DNA from: Gammaproteobacteria bacterium
Lineage (GTDB): Bacteria; Pseudomonadota; Gammaproteobacteria; Chromatiales; Chromatiaceae
NCBI GenBank assembly: GCA_009929855.1
Contig: RZZN01000014.1
Location: forward strand, 1-64,000
Direction: 5' to 3'
DNA length: 64,000 nt
Shown here piece by piece: positions 39,268-49,376 of the stretch. How positions within the stretch are numbered: the stretch's first letter is position 1; the number at the start of each line of letters is the position of its first letter. Made by a program: the position numbers and the translations under genes. Below the pieces are notes generated by a model that ran no database searches, had not been told where the DNA came from, and worked only from the letters and a program-made list of their open reading frames with translations.

Positions 39268-40689
39268 ATGAGCCCGTTCAGCACCCCGCTCGAGTCGTTT
39301 GGCGGCATCGATGCCAAGACCGCGGCGCGACTGGTCGAGGGCGCCACGGATATCGCCTTGGTCGTCGACGCCTCTGGCATCATCCAGGATCTGGCCTTTG
39401 GAAGCGCGAACCTTGCCATCGAGCTCGGGCGCGACTGGATCGGTCAAAGCTGGCTCGCGACCGCCGCCCCGGAGAGTCGGGGCAGCCTCGATGCCCTGCT
39501 CTGCGAGGCACGCGAGGGCCGGATCGCACGTGGACGCCAAGTGACCCACCCGTCACTGCGCGGGACCGAGATCCCGATCTATTACCGCGCGGTGACGCTC
39601 GGCTCGCAGGTGATCGCGCTCGGGCAGGATCTGCAGGGCCTCGCGGCACTGCAGCAGCAACTCGTCGACGCGCAACAGGCACTGGAACGCGACTATTGGC
39701 GCTTTCGCCAGGTCGAGACCCGTTATCGGCTGTTGTTTCGCATGGTCTCCGAGGCGATCCTCATCATCGACGCGGCGACCCAGCGGGTGGTCGAGGCCAA
39801 CCCGGCTGCCGGGCAGGTGCTCGGCGAGACACCGACCCGGATCATCGGCCGCCCCTTCCCCGATGGATTCGACACCGATGGCACTCAAGCCATCAACGGA
39901 CTGCTCGCGGCCGTGCGCACCGCCGGGCGTGCCGACGATGTGCGCGCGCGACTGGCCGACGGCATGCAGGAATTCTTGGTCTCGGCCTCGCTGCTGCGTC
40001 AGGAGAATCTCTCCTTCCTGCTGGTGCGACTCGCGCCGCTGCTGGCCGACGCGACCGCCCCGACGATGCCCGAAAACCGTGCGCGGTACCTGCGCATGAT
40101 CGAGAATGCACCCGATTGTCTCGTCATCACCGATGCCGAGGGACGGGTCCTCAGCGCCAACAACACCTTCCTGGCCTTGACCGAGATCGCCACCGAGCAG
40201 CAGGCACGCGGCGAGTCGCTTGACCGCTGGCTCGGCCGGCCTGGTGTCGACCTCAACGTCCTGATCGCCAATCTGCGCCAACACGATACAGTGAGGCTCT
40301 TCGCCACCACACTGCGCGGAGAGTATGGCTCCATCACGGACATCGAGATCTCGGCCGCGGCCGTGCGCAATGGCGAGCGCCCTTACTTCGGCTTTTTCAT
40401 CCGCGATGTCGGTCGACGCCTGCACTCCGAGCAGCCGAGCAGTCCCGAGCAACCGCGCTGGCTGGCCCAGCTCACCGAACGCGTCGGGCGGGTGCCGCTC
40501 AAGGAGCTGGTGCGCGAATCGACCGACACCATCGAGCGACTCTGCATCGAAGCGGCGCTGAAGCTGACTGGCGACAACCGCGCCTCGGCCGCCGAGCTGC
40601 TGGGCTTGAGCCGCCAAAGCCTATACGTCAAAATCGACCGCTATGGGATCGCGGATCAAGCCAGCACCTCAACGGTCATCGACGATTAG
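39268..40689 (+). CDS. ppsR: Photosynthesis gene repressor PpsR/CrtJ
   Basis: The 473-residue regulator has an N-terminal PAS-like region, a Q-linker helix (about 128-155), two further PAS domains (about 155-265 and 273-390), and a C-terminal Fis-type helix-turn-helix DNRASAAELLGLSRQSLYVK. A cysteine (about Cys426) sits just before the helix-turn-helix in ERLCIEAAL, matching the position of redox-sensing Cys420 of CrtJ; another occurs near residue 284. PpsR represses bch, crt and puc genes under oxygen. It is divergent from bchF and followed nine bases later by bchG. Confidence 0.94.
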   Translation: MSPFSTPLESFGGIDAKTAARLVEGATDIALVVDASGIIQDLAFGSANLAIELGRDWIGQSWLATAAPESRGSLDALLCEAREGRIARGRQVTHPSLRGTEIPIYYRAVTLGSQVIALGQDLQGLAALQQQLVDAQQALERDYWRFRQVETRYRLLFRMVSEAILIIDAATQRVVEANPAAGQVLGETPTRIIGRPFPDGFDTDGTQAINGLLAAVRTAGRADDVRARLADGMQEFLVSASLLRQENLSFLLVRLAPLLADATAPTMPENRARYLRMIENAPDCLVITDAEGRVLSANNTFLALTEIATEQQARGESLDRWLGRPGVDLNVLIANLRQHDTVRLFATTLRGEYGSITDIEISAAAVRNGERPYFGFFIRDVGRRLHSEQPSSPEQPRWLAQLTERVGRVPLKELVRESTDTIERLCIEAALKLTGDNRASAAELLGLSRQSLYVKIDRYGIADQASTSTVIDD

Positions 40690-40698
40690 TCCTCACTC

Positions 40699-41613
40699 AT
40701 GAATCAAAGCGCTACACCCTCGGCCTCATCCGCCTATCCGTCCTGGTCCGCCATCCTGGAGGTGACACACCCCATCACCTGGTTCCCGCCGATGTGGGCC
40801 TTCGCCTGCGGCGTGGTCTCCTCGGGTGAGCCCATCCTCGCGCAGTGGTGGCTGCTGATCGCTGGGATCCTGCTGGCCGGTCCGCTCATGTGCGGCGGCA
40901 GTCAGGTCATCAACGACTGGTTCGATCGGCATGTCGACGCCATCAACGAGCCCAACCGGCCGATTCCGTCCGGACGCATCCCGGGCAATTGGGGCCTCTA
41001 TCTGGCACTGATCTGGACCGGTGTCTCGCTGGCGCTCGCCTATGCCTTCCCGGGCTACTGGGTCTTCGGTGCCGCCCTGCTCGGCATGGCGCTCGCCTGG
41101 GCCTACAGCGCGCCGCCTCTCAGGCTCAAGTCCAACGGCTGGTGGGGCAATCTGGCGGTCGGCTTCTCCTATGAGGGTCTGGCCTGGGTGACCGGCGCCG
41201 CCGTGATGATCGGCGCGGCCATGCCGGACTGGCGCATCCTCGCGCTCGCCGTGCTCTACAGCATCGGCGCGCACGGCATCATGACCCTGAACGATTTCAA
41301 GGCGATCGAGGGCGACAAGAAGATGAACGTGCGCTCACTGCCCGTGCAGCTCGGCGTCGACGGCGCGGCACGGCTGGCCAGCCTGGTGATGGCCCTGCCT
41401 CAGGTCGTGGTGATCGCCCTCCTGTTCGGCTGGGACAAGCCCGCGCACGGCATCGCGGTCGGCATCGTCCTACTCATTCAGATCGCCCTGATGATCCGCT
41501 TCCTGCAAAAACCCCTGGAGCGCGCGACCTGGTTCAGCGGCCTCGGTGTCAGTGTCTATGTCACCGGGATGATGATCAGCGCCTTCGCGGTTCGCGGGCT
41601 GATGCAGGGATGA
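40699..41613 (+). CDS. bchG: Bacteriochlorophyll a synthase
   Basis: The 304-residue UbiA-family prenyltransferase esterifies bacteriochlorophyllide with geranylgeranyl or phytyl diphosphate. The metal-diphosphate motif is NDWFDRHVDAINEPNRPIPSG (its first 20 residues are the key part) and a second Asp motif is in MTLNDFKAIEGDKKMNVRSLP. Eight or nine hydrophobic helices are visible. It is nine bases after ppsR. Downstream is a repeat-filled gap before bchP, the gene for the following step. Confidence 0.95.
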   Translation: MNQSATPSASSAYPSWSAILEVTHPITWFPPMWAFACGVVSSGEPILAQWWLLIAGILLAGPLMCGGSQVINDWFDRHVDAINEPNRPIPSGRIPGNWGLYLALIWTGVSLALAYAFPGYWVFGAALLGMALAWAYSAPPLRLKSNGWWGNLAVGFSYEGLAWVTGAAVMIGAAMPDWRILALAVLYSIGAHGIMTLNDFKAIEGDKKMNVRSLPVQLGVDGAARLASLVMALPQVVVIALLFGWDKPAHGIAVGIVLLIQIALMIRFLQKPLERATWFSGLGVSVYVTGMMISAFAVRGLMQG

Positions 41614-41634
41614 GGACTCAGGACCTTAGGCCAT

Positions 41635-41662
41635 AGGCGTGAGGCGTGAGGCGTGAGGAGTG
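41635..41662. repeat. 7-bp tandem repeat after bchG
   Basis: Three copies of AGGCGTG (41635-41655) are followed by the variant AGGAGTG (41656-41662), immediately after the bchG stop. It is the first of two short-period tandem blocks in the 304-bp bchG-bchP gap (41614-41917), which holds no gene. Confidence 0.85.
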
Positions 41663-41794
41663 AGGGCAGCGCAATCCGGAGCTGGCGAGCCGATGCGACA
41701 GGGTGTTGTGCTGGCCCGCGCGCCGTCGCGTGGCCGGGAAGCAGCGACCCATCGGACGAGCGGCTGTCCACTCGCGAGCAACCACGACCCTTAA

Positions 41795-41894
41795 CCCTGA
41801 ACCTTTAGCCCTGAACCTTTAGCCCTGAACCTTTAGCCCTGAACTCTGAGCCCTGAACTCTGAACTCTGAGACCTGACCCTTGAACCCTGAATC
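41795..41894. repeat. 14-bp tandem repeat array upstream of bchP
   Basis: CCCTGAACCTTTAG occurs three times exactly (41795-41836). Two variants, CCCTGAACTCTGAG and CCCTGAACTCTGAA, follow (41837-41864), then decaying CTGA-containing copies run to about 41894, only 24 bases before bchP. The array is far poorer in GC than the flanking genes and may be a dispersed simple repeat. Confidence 0.9.
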
Positions 41895-41917
41895 CAGCTC
41901 TCTGGCGACTCGAAATC

Positions 41918-43123
41918 ATGACGAATCCTGATACCTATGATGTCGTGGTGGTCGGCGGCGGCCCCGCGGGCGCGACCGCGGCCACCGATCTCGCCAAGCG
42001 CGGCAAGCGCGTCCTGCTGCTCGATCGCGGCGGGCGCATCAAGCCCTGCGGCGGCGCCATCCCGCCCCAGGCGATGCGCGAGTTCGACATCCCCGAGTCG
42101 ATGCTGGCCAATCAGGTCAATTCGGCGCGGATGGTCTCGCCCTCGGAGCAGCGAGTCGACATGCCGATCAACGGCGGCTATGTCGGCATGGTCGACCGCG
42201 AGCATTTCGACGAATGGCTGCGCGAGCGTGCCGCGGAGGCTGGCGCGGAGCGCCGCACCGGCACCTTCGAGTCGGTCGAGCGCGATACCGACGGGGTCGC
42301 ACTCATCCGCTATCGCACCGGGACGAGCCGCACCGGCGAGGATTCCGAGCGGGTTCGCGCACGCGCGGTCATCGGCGCCGATGGCGCGCGCTCGGCCGTT
42401 GCAAAACAATGCGTGCCTGGTGCCGATCAGATCAAATATGTCGCGGCCTATCATGAGATCGTGCGCACCCCGCCCAACGGCGGACCGGCCGATTTCGACG
42501 GGACGCGGTGCGACGTCTACTACCAGGGCGACATCTCGCCCGACTTCTATGGCTGGGTCTTCCCGCACGGCGAGACCACCAGTGTCGGGGTGGGCACCGC
42601 GGTGGAAGGCTTCTCGCTGCGCTCGGCCACGACCGAGCTGCGGCGCCGCGCTGGTCTGGCCGACGCCGAGACCCTGCGCCGCGAGGGCGCGCCCATCCCA
42701 CTGAAACCCATGCGCCAATGGGACAATGGGCGTGACCTAGTGCTCGCCGGCGATGCCGCCGGAGTGGTGGCGCCGGCCTCGGGCGAGGGGATCTACTATG
42801 CACTGGTCGGGGGTCGACTGGCCGGCGAGGCGGTCGATGGCTTTCTCGCCACGGGCGATGCCCGCGCGCTCAAGCAGGCCCGTCAGCGCTTCATGAAGGC
42901 CCACGGCCGGGTCTTCTGGGTGCTCGGGATGATGCAGCACTTCTGGTATTCCAACGACAAGCGCCGCGAGCGCTTCGTCAGTATCTGCAAGGACCCCGAC
43001 GTGCAGTATCTGACCTGGGAGGCCTATATGAACAAGCGCCTGGTCCGTGCCCGTCCGGGCGCGCATCTGCGCATCTTCTTCAAGGACATGGCCCACCTGC
43101 TCGGACTCGTCTCCGCGCGCTGA
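41918..43123 (+). CDS. bchP: Geranylgeranyl reductase
   Basis: The 401-residue flavoprotein reduces three double bonds of the geranylgeranyl tail of bacteriochlorophyll to give phytyl. It starts TYDVVVVGGGPAGATAATDLA (FAD-binding Rossmann motif), then LDRGGRIKPCGGAIPP and the second FAD motif LVLAGDAAGVVAPASGEGIYYA. Length is typical for BchP/ChlP. It lies after bchG but separated by repeats, and precedes a small membrane protein gene by 23 bases. Confidence 0.96.
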   Translation: MTNPDTYDVVVVGGGPAGATAATDLAKRGKRVLLLDRGGRIKPCGGAIPPQAMREFDIPESMLANQVNSARMVSPSEQRVDMPINGGYVGMVDREHFDEWLRERAAEAGAERRTGTFESVERDTDGVALIRYRTGTSRTGEDSERVRARAVIGADGARSAVAKQCVPGADQIKYVAAYHEIVRTPPNGGPADFDGTRCDVYYQGDISPDFYGWVFPHGETTSVGVGTAVEGFSLRSATTELRRRAGLADAETLRREGAPIPLKPMRQWDNGRDLVLAGDAAGVVAPASGEGIYYALVGGRLAGEAVDGFLATGDARALKQARQRFMKAHGRVFWVLGMMQHFWYSNDKRRERFVSICKDPDVQYLTWEAYMNKRLVRARPGAHLRIFFKDMAHLLGLVSAR

Positions 43124-43146
43124 GCGCGCGCGGCGCGTGCATCCCC

Positions 43147-43491
43147 GTGGCTGAGCTGATCGAGAGCGCTCGCCTGATCGACCTGATCCTCGTCATGGTC
43201 GTCATCGAGGCGGTCGCGCTCGTCCTCCTGCATCGTCAGACCGGACAGGGCATCGCACCACGCGCGCTGATCGGTTTCATGCTGGCGGGCGGCTTTCTCT
43301 TGCTGGCGATTCGCGCGGCCCTGACTGACGCGGGTTGGATCTGGATCGGACTCTGGCTGACCCTGGCGCTCATCGCCCATCTCGCCGACCTGGCACTGCG
43401 CTGGCAGACCACCCCGAATCACCCATCGTCGGCCAAGCCCGCCCAGACCGACCACGGAGATCCGGCAGACACCTCGCGCCGCGGGCTTTGA
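43147..43491 (+). CDS. Small membrane protein downstream of bchP, unknown function
   Basis: A 114-residue protein with three hydrophobic segments (about residues 11-27, 41-58 and 63-82) and a polar C-terminal tail of about 30 residues. I recognise no family. The start is GTG 43147. It is 23 bases after bchP on the same strand, so it is probably cotranscribed and may act in pigment or membrane assembly; that is inference from position alone. Confidence 0.7.
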   Translation: MAELIESARLIDLILVMVVIEAVALVLLHRQTGQGIAPRALIGFMLAGGFLLLAIRAALTDAGWIWIGLWLTLALIAHLADLALRWQTTPNHPSSAKPAQTDHGDPADTSRRGL

Positions 43492-43693
43492 TGTCGATGG
43501 CTTGGCAACCGCGACATCACACCTCTGCCTTGGATGTCGCCATGTCTCGAGGTCGCGACATCCTGATCGATAAGATGATCCCGCACGCCCTTTTCGGTTA
43601 AACTCGTGCCGATCGATCTTGTCGGTCCATGGCCTGACAGGACTTGATGGCATCGACCGCCACGCCTTGCGCCATGCCCGCTGGCACACCCCT

Positions 43694-43770
43694 GCCCTCG
43701 TAGCTCAGTTGGATAGAGCGATCGCCTCCTAAGCGGTAGGTCACAGGTTCAAATCCTGTCGAGGGCACCA
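43694..43770 (+). tRNA. tRNA-Arg, anticodon CCU
   Basis: A 77-base tRNA with acceptor stem GCCCTCG pairing CGAGGGC, a D arm GCTC-AGTTGGATA-GAGC, an anticodon stem ATCGC/GCGGT around the loop CTCCTAA (anticodon CCT at 43728-43730), and a T arm ACAGG-TTCAAAT-CCTGT. The 3' CCA is encoded. It reads the AGG arginine codon. No integrase gene or duplicated 3' end is seen beside it. Confidence 0.97.
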
Positions 43771-43839
43771 CATCACCGCGCTGAGCCGCGACCCCACACA
43801 GCCCGCCATCGACCCGCGGCACTGCGTGCGCATCCGGCA

Positions 43840-44574
43840 TCAGGACCCGGCCACCTCGGCCAGACCACGCAGGACCAGGTCGGGAATCAGGTCGAAGGGT
43901 CGGTCCATCGCCGGGATCAAACGCTCGGCGTCTCCTCCGGTGAGCACCAGACGCGGCGTGGCCCCCGCTTCGACGGCGAGCCGATCGAACAGACGGCTCG
44001 TCAAGGCCGCGATCCCTTGCAGACTGCCAGCCGCGACGGCGCGACCCGTATCTGTGGCCCATGCCTCATCCGTGGGCTCGGCATCGATGCGCGGAATCTG
44101 GGTACCGGCCAACAGGCTGGTGCGCATCATCTCCACGCCCGGCAGGATGAGACCGCCCAGGTGACGTCCGTCGGCCAGCAAGAGATCGAAGGTGACCGCG
44201 GTCCCGGCATCCACGATCAGCACCGCCGTATCGATCGAGCGGTGGGCGGCGACCAGCGCCAGCCAGCGGTCGACCCCCAGGCGCGTGGGATCGGCATAGG
44301 CGACCCTCAGATCACCATACACGGAGCGGGTCTTCACCAGCTCGGGGGCGATGTCCCAATAGGCGTGGGTCACCCGCGCGATGGCCACGGCCACCGCGGC
44401 GTCGCCGACATTGCTCGCGACCACCCGCCGCGGCGGATCCAGTCGCTCCCAATCGGCTAGCAGATCGAGCGGGACCGCGCCGCCATGGCGCAGGATCCGG
44501 ACCTCGCCGAGCCGCGCGCCATCTTGGATCGCCCAGCGTAGATTGGTATTGCCGATATCGAGCAGCAGCATCAC
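43840..44574 (-). CDS. coaX: Type III pantothenate kinase
   Basis: A 244-residue kinase for the first step of coenzyme A synthesis. It begins LLLDIGNTNLRWAI (phosphate-binding ASKHA motif) and has GVDRWLALVAAH and VDAGTAVTFDLLLADGRHLGGLILPG. The start is GTG 44574 or ATG 44571, overlapping the birA stop. The birA-coaX pair is common in gammaproteobacteria. It converges on the tRNA gene. Confidence 0.95.
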   Translation of the reverse strand: MMLLLDIGNTNLRWAIQDGARLGEVRILRHGGAVPLDLLADWERLDPPRRVVASNVGDAAVAVAIARVTHAYWDIAPELVKTRSVYGDLRVAYADPTRLGVDRWLALVAAHRSIDTAVLIVDAGTAVTFDLLLADGRHLGGLILPGVEMMRTSLLAGTQIPRIDAEPTDEAWATDTGRAVAAGSLQGIAALTSRLFDRLAVEAGATPRLVLTGGDAERLIPAMDRPFDLIPDLVLRGLAEVAGS

Positions 44575-45557
44575 ATCGTCTCCGATCTCAAGCTGACCTC
44601 ACCCGAGTGGAACATCCGCTCGCCCTCGGGGGTGGCGAGACACAATGCCCCATCCGGAGCAATCCCCTGCATGATCCCGCGGATCCGCTGCTCGCCCAGC
44701 AGCAGGATCACTGGCTCGCCGCGCAAGGCGTCGAATGTGTCCCAGAGTGGTCGATAGTGGGCCAGACCCACCTGAGCGAAATGCTCCAAGGCATCGCACA
44801 GGACACCAATCAGGATTGCCGCCAGGCGGTTACGACCAACTGGCTCGGCGCCCAGCGCCTCGCTCAGATCGACCCAGGGTTGATCGATCGCCTGCGCCTG
44901 AGCGCGCGACATGCGCAGATTCAACCCCAATCCAAGCACCAGCACACAGGGTCCCTGGGCCTCGCCGCTGACCTCCAGCAGGATCCCGCCGAGCTTGCGC
45001 CCTCCCCAGAGCAGATCGTTGGGCCATTTCAGCACCAGGCCCTGGACCCCGAGCTGACGCAGCGCATCGGCCACGACCGCACCCGCGGCCAGGCTCAGCC
45101 CGCTCAGTCCGGCGGGGCCACAGGGATAGCGCCAGAGGATCGATAGATAGAGGTTGGCACCGAACGGCGATACCCAGCAGCGCCCGTGCCGCCCCTGCCC
45201 GGCGGTCTGGCGCTCGGCCAGACAGACGGTGCCTGACGGCGCGCCATGCGCCGCCTCACGCATCAGATGACGATTGGTCGAATCGATCCGCTGGTGGATC
45301 TCCAGCCGGACGGGCGGGGCGCGCCCCGTCGCGGCGAGTGTTTCACCGATGCGCTGGGCATCGAGCAGCTCGATGGGGGTGATCAAGCGATAACCGCGAC
45401 CTCGTCCAGACGTGATCTCCAGGCCGAGTTGATCGCTGAGACGACGCACCGCCTTGCAGACCGCGGCGCGGGTCATGTCGAGACGCTCGGCGAGCACCGC
45501 GCCCGAGTGCAGACGACCATCGGCGAGCAGTCTCAGCAACTCGAGTGTGCGATCCAT
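44571..45557 (-). CDS. birA: Biotin--[acetyl-CoA-carboxylase] ligase / biotin operon repressor
   Basis: A 328-residue bifunctional BirA. The N-terminal winged helix (about 1-65) has LDMTRAAVCKAVRRL, so a DNA-binding repressor role is possible. The ligase domain has TAGQGRHGRCWVSPFGANLY, the biotinyl-AMP loop, and LKWPNDLLWGGRKLGGILLE. The C-terminal SH3-like domain is present. No biotin synthesis gene or obvious operator is in the window. It starts seven bases after the M61 peptidase gene. Confidence 0.95.
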   Translation of the reverse strand: MDRTLELLRLLADGRLHSGAVLAERLDMTRAAVCKAVRRLSDQLGLEITSGRGRGYRLITPIELLDAQRIGETLAATGRAPPVRLEIHQRIDSTNRHLMREAAHGAPSGTVCLAERQTAGQGRHGRCWVSPFGANLYLSILWRYPCGPAGLSGLSLAAGAVVADALRQLGVQGLVLKWPNDLLWGGRKLGGILLEVSGEAQGPCVLVLGLGLNLRMSRAQAQAIDQPWVDLSEALGAEPVGRNRLAAILIGVLCDALEHFAQVGLAHYRPLWDTFDALRGEPVILLLGEQRIRGIMQGIAPDGALCLATPEGERMFHSGEVSLRSETM

Positions 45558-45564
45558 CGGCGTC

Positions 45565-47382
45565 TCAACCGCCGCCTGTCAGCCACCGCGCGCGCGCGCT
45601 CGCTACCGAGTCGGACACGGATTCGACCAACATCAGATCACAGGTATCGGCCTGCGCCGGTTCTGGAAAGGCACGCAGCTCCAGCAGCTCGTCGCGGCGA
45701 AACAGGTGCACCGAGATCCCCGATGCGCTCGCGGTGCGCTCGACCAGAGTGTCGAGCCGCTCGGCCGTGACCCGCAGACCCTCGATAGCGACGATCACAT
45801 CACCAGGCGCGATCCCGGCACGCTCAGCAGCCCCGCCGCGGATGACATGCTGCACGAGCGCCTCGCCCGTGCCCACACGCAGACGTAAGGCGAGTGTCGG
45901 GCGCGCGCTCCAAGGCGCGAGCTGATCGACACAGCCGCCCAGATCCTTGGGGCCAGCCTGTGGCCGCAGCCGCATCGCGACCCCGACCTCGGCCAGCAGT
46001 CCAGCCAGATCCGGATCCGCCACACCCTCGAGTGACTCGGCGAAGAAGCCGTCCAGATCCAGTCCAGACACCTCGCTCGCCAACCGCTCGACACCATGCT
46101 CGGACACACCCAGCCCGCTGCGACCATGACGCTCCCAGAGCGCGCGCATCACATCATCGAGTGAGCACGCGCCATGGGTGTCGCGGCGGATCGTCAGATC
46201 CAGCGCCAGGGCGACGATCGCCCCCTTGACGTAATAGCTGATGATGGCATTCGGCGCGTTCTCGTCCTGCTTGTAGAGCTTGGTCCAGGCGTCGAAGCTC
46301 GACTCGGCGAGTGTTTGCACCGCCCGCCCCGGCGTGCGCATCAGGCGCGTGATGGTGGCCGCCAGCATCCCGAGATAGCCCTTGGCATCGATACAGCCGC
46401 TGCGCACCAAGGCGAGCTCGTCGTAATAGGAGGTGATCCCCTCGAAAGCCCAGAGCGTGCGGGTGTGAACCTCGCGATCCAGTCCGCCATCCATGAATGC
46501 CTGTGGGCGGATACGCGTCACATTCCAGAGATGGAAGTATTCATGACTGCAGAGCGCGAGAAAACGCCGATAGCCATCGGTCAGCGTGGTGTCGCGCGGA
46601 TGGGGCAGATCATCCCGCGCGCAGATGAGGCTGGTCGAATACCGATGCTCCAGTCCGCCATAGCCATCGCCGACCGCGGTCACCAGGAAGAGATAACGAT
46701 CGATCGGCAATTCGCCGAACATGGCCGCGTGGGTGGCACAAATGCGCGGCAGATCGGCCGCGAGACGATCCAGATCGGCATGCTGACGTCCCGCGATCAC
46801 CATCCGGTGCTCGACCCCTTCGACCACGAACCCGATCTCATCGAATTGCCCCATCTCCACCGGATGGTCGATGAGATCGGCATAGTCAGCGGCGCGATAG
46901 AGCCCGAAGCCGCGTTGATCGACCACATCAGGTTGAAGACTGGTGGCGACACGCCATTCCCGACCCAGCGACTCCGGCGGCGCGAGCAGCTCGATCCGAC
47001 AGGGTCGCTGTCTCAGCTCATGCACGCACAGCAATAGATTGGGGCCGTTGAAATAGGCGTGGGTCTGATCCAGGTGCGCGGTCCGCACCGAGAGCTCCCA
47101 GGCATAGACCAGATAGCGGACGCTGAACGACTCGCCGGCGGATGGACAGACCCAGGTTTGTTTGTCGAGCTTGACACAGTCGAGTGGATGCCCGGCGGCC
47201 GTCATGGCCTCGAGCCTGAGCAGATGGCGAGCGAAGTCGCGGATCATGTAGCTGCCGGGGATCCAAGCCGGCATGGACAGGGTCACCTGTTCCGCCGTGA
47301 CAGCCGGGATCTCGATCTCGACCTCGAAGAGATGGGCTTGCGGGCGGGCTGGACGGATACGGTAGAGCAGCTCGGTGAGCAT
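45565..47382 (-). CDS. M61 family metallopeptidase with PDZ domain
   Basis: The 605-residue protein resembles M61 glycyl aminopeptidases. An N-terminal all-beta domain begins YRIRPARPQAHLFEVEIEI. The zinc site is HEYFHLWNVTRIRP (about 280-293), followed by ESFEGITSYYDEL-like WAFEGITSYYDELAL with the third zinc ligand. A C-terminal PDZ domain (about 485-560) has RGGAAERAGIAPGDVIVAIEG. No signal peptide is obvious, so it is probably cytoplasmic. It precedes birA by seven bases; a functional link is unknown. Confidence 0.88.
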   Translation of the reverse strand: MLTELLYRIRPARPQAHLFEVEIEIPAVTAEQVTLSMPAWIPGSYMIRDFARHLLRLEAMTAAGHPLDCVKLDKQTWVCPSAGESFSVRYLVYAWELSVRTAHLDQTHAYFNGPNLLLCVHELRQRPCRIELLAPPESLGREWRVATSLQPDVVDQRGFGLYRAADYADLIDHPVEMGQFDEIGFVVEGVEHRMVIAGRQHADLDRLAADLPRICATHAAMFGELPIDRYLFLVTAVGDGYGGLEHRYSTSLICARDDLPHPRDTTLTDGYRRFLALCSHEYFHLWNVTRIRPQAFMDGGLDREVHTRTLWAFEGITSYYDELALVRSGCIDAKGYLGMLAATITRLMRTPGRAVQTLAESSFDAWTKLYKQDENAPNAIISYYVKGAIVALALDLTIRRDTHGACSLDDVMRALWERHGRSGLGVSEHGVERLASEVSGLDLDGFFAESLEGVADPDLAGLLAEVGVAMRLRPQAGPKDLGGCVDQLAPWSARPTLALRLRVGTGEALVQHVIRGGAAERAGIAPGDVIVAIEGLRVTAERLDTLVERTASASGISVHLFRRDELLELRAFPEPAQADTCDLMLVESVSDSVASARARWLTGGG

Positions 47383-47487
47383 CGCGGCAGGACAGCGATT
47401 CAGGAGGGGCGCGGGACGGGAGCAGTAGACCTCGCTCGCCGCCCCGCGAAGGACCCCGGGCCAGATGCGCCGGGATCCGTGGTCGGC

Positions 47488-47763
47488 TTACCAGCGCGGT
47501 CCGCGTGACGGACGATCACCGCGCGGCTTGGCCTGGTTAACCTTCATATTGCGGCCCTTCAAGGGGGTTTCGTTCAATCCCTTGATGGCAGCGTCGGCCT
47601 CGGAGTTGTTCGGCATCTCGACGAAGCCGAAGCCCTTGGACTCGCCAGTGAACTTATCCGTGATCAAGTTCACGCTCGCGATATCGCCATAGGCTGAGAA
47701 TGCGCTGCGCAGCTCGTCTTGTGTGACACCGTAGGCCAGGTTGCCAACGTAGATATTCATCAT
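47488..47763 (-). CDS. RNA-binding protein with one RRM domain
   Basis: A 91-residue protein with a single RNA recognition motif: NIYVGNLAYGVTQDELRSAF carries RNP2 (IYVGNL) and KGFGFVEM carries RNP1. A short Arg/Gly/Pro-rich tail (PRGDRPSRGPRW) follows. These small proteins are often cold-induced. The gene is about 100 bases downstream of a RhlE-like helicase on the same strand, which suits a cold or RNA-remodelling role. Tandem ATG codons make the start ambiguous by one residue. Confidence 0.93.
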   Translation of the reverse strand: MMNIYVGNLAYGVTQDELRSAFSAYGDIASVNLITDKFTGESKGFGFVEMPNNSEADAAIKGLNETPLKGRNMKVNQAKPRGDRPSRGPRW

Positions 47764-47865
47764 TCAGGGTTCCATGAAAGCGTATTGAAGAGAGAGAGAA
47801 CGACCGAGGTATCAACACGCAACTGCCTCGATCGTCTTTGTCCCCAACCGCTGGAGACGAAGTCA

Positions 47866-49155
<1,290 letters not shown>

Positions 49156-49376
49156 CAACACTCCTGAAGCCGGCCGTTCGACCGCACTCGATGCGGGACC
49201 GGCCTAGGTAAATTATTGTAATGATCAGCGGGGTGAGGCCGATGGATAAGATGGGGCTCAGCCGCGAGACGACGCATCGACCGGGTGGATACGATGGCCG
49301 GAGTCTACGCGACTCCGATGGCAAAAGCCAGCCCCGGCCGAGAGAAAACCACGCACTCCTCAGGATGCCGCAGAAA

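Noticed and set aside
41795..41894. Possible iteron-type origin in the bchG-bchP gap
   Set aside because: The 14-bp units decay quickly, there is no replication protein gene and no AT-rich unwinding region of useful length.
43694..43770. tRNA-Arg as an integration site for an island
   Set aside because: No integrase gene and no duplicated 3' end of the tRNA were found nearby; both sides are ordinary chromosomal genes.
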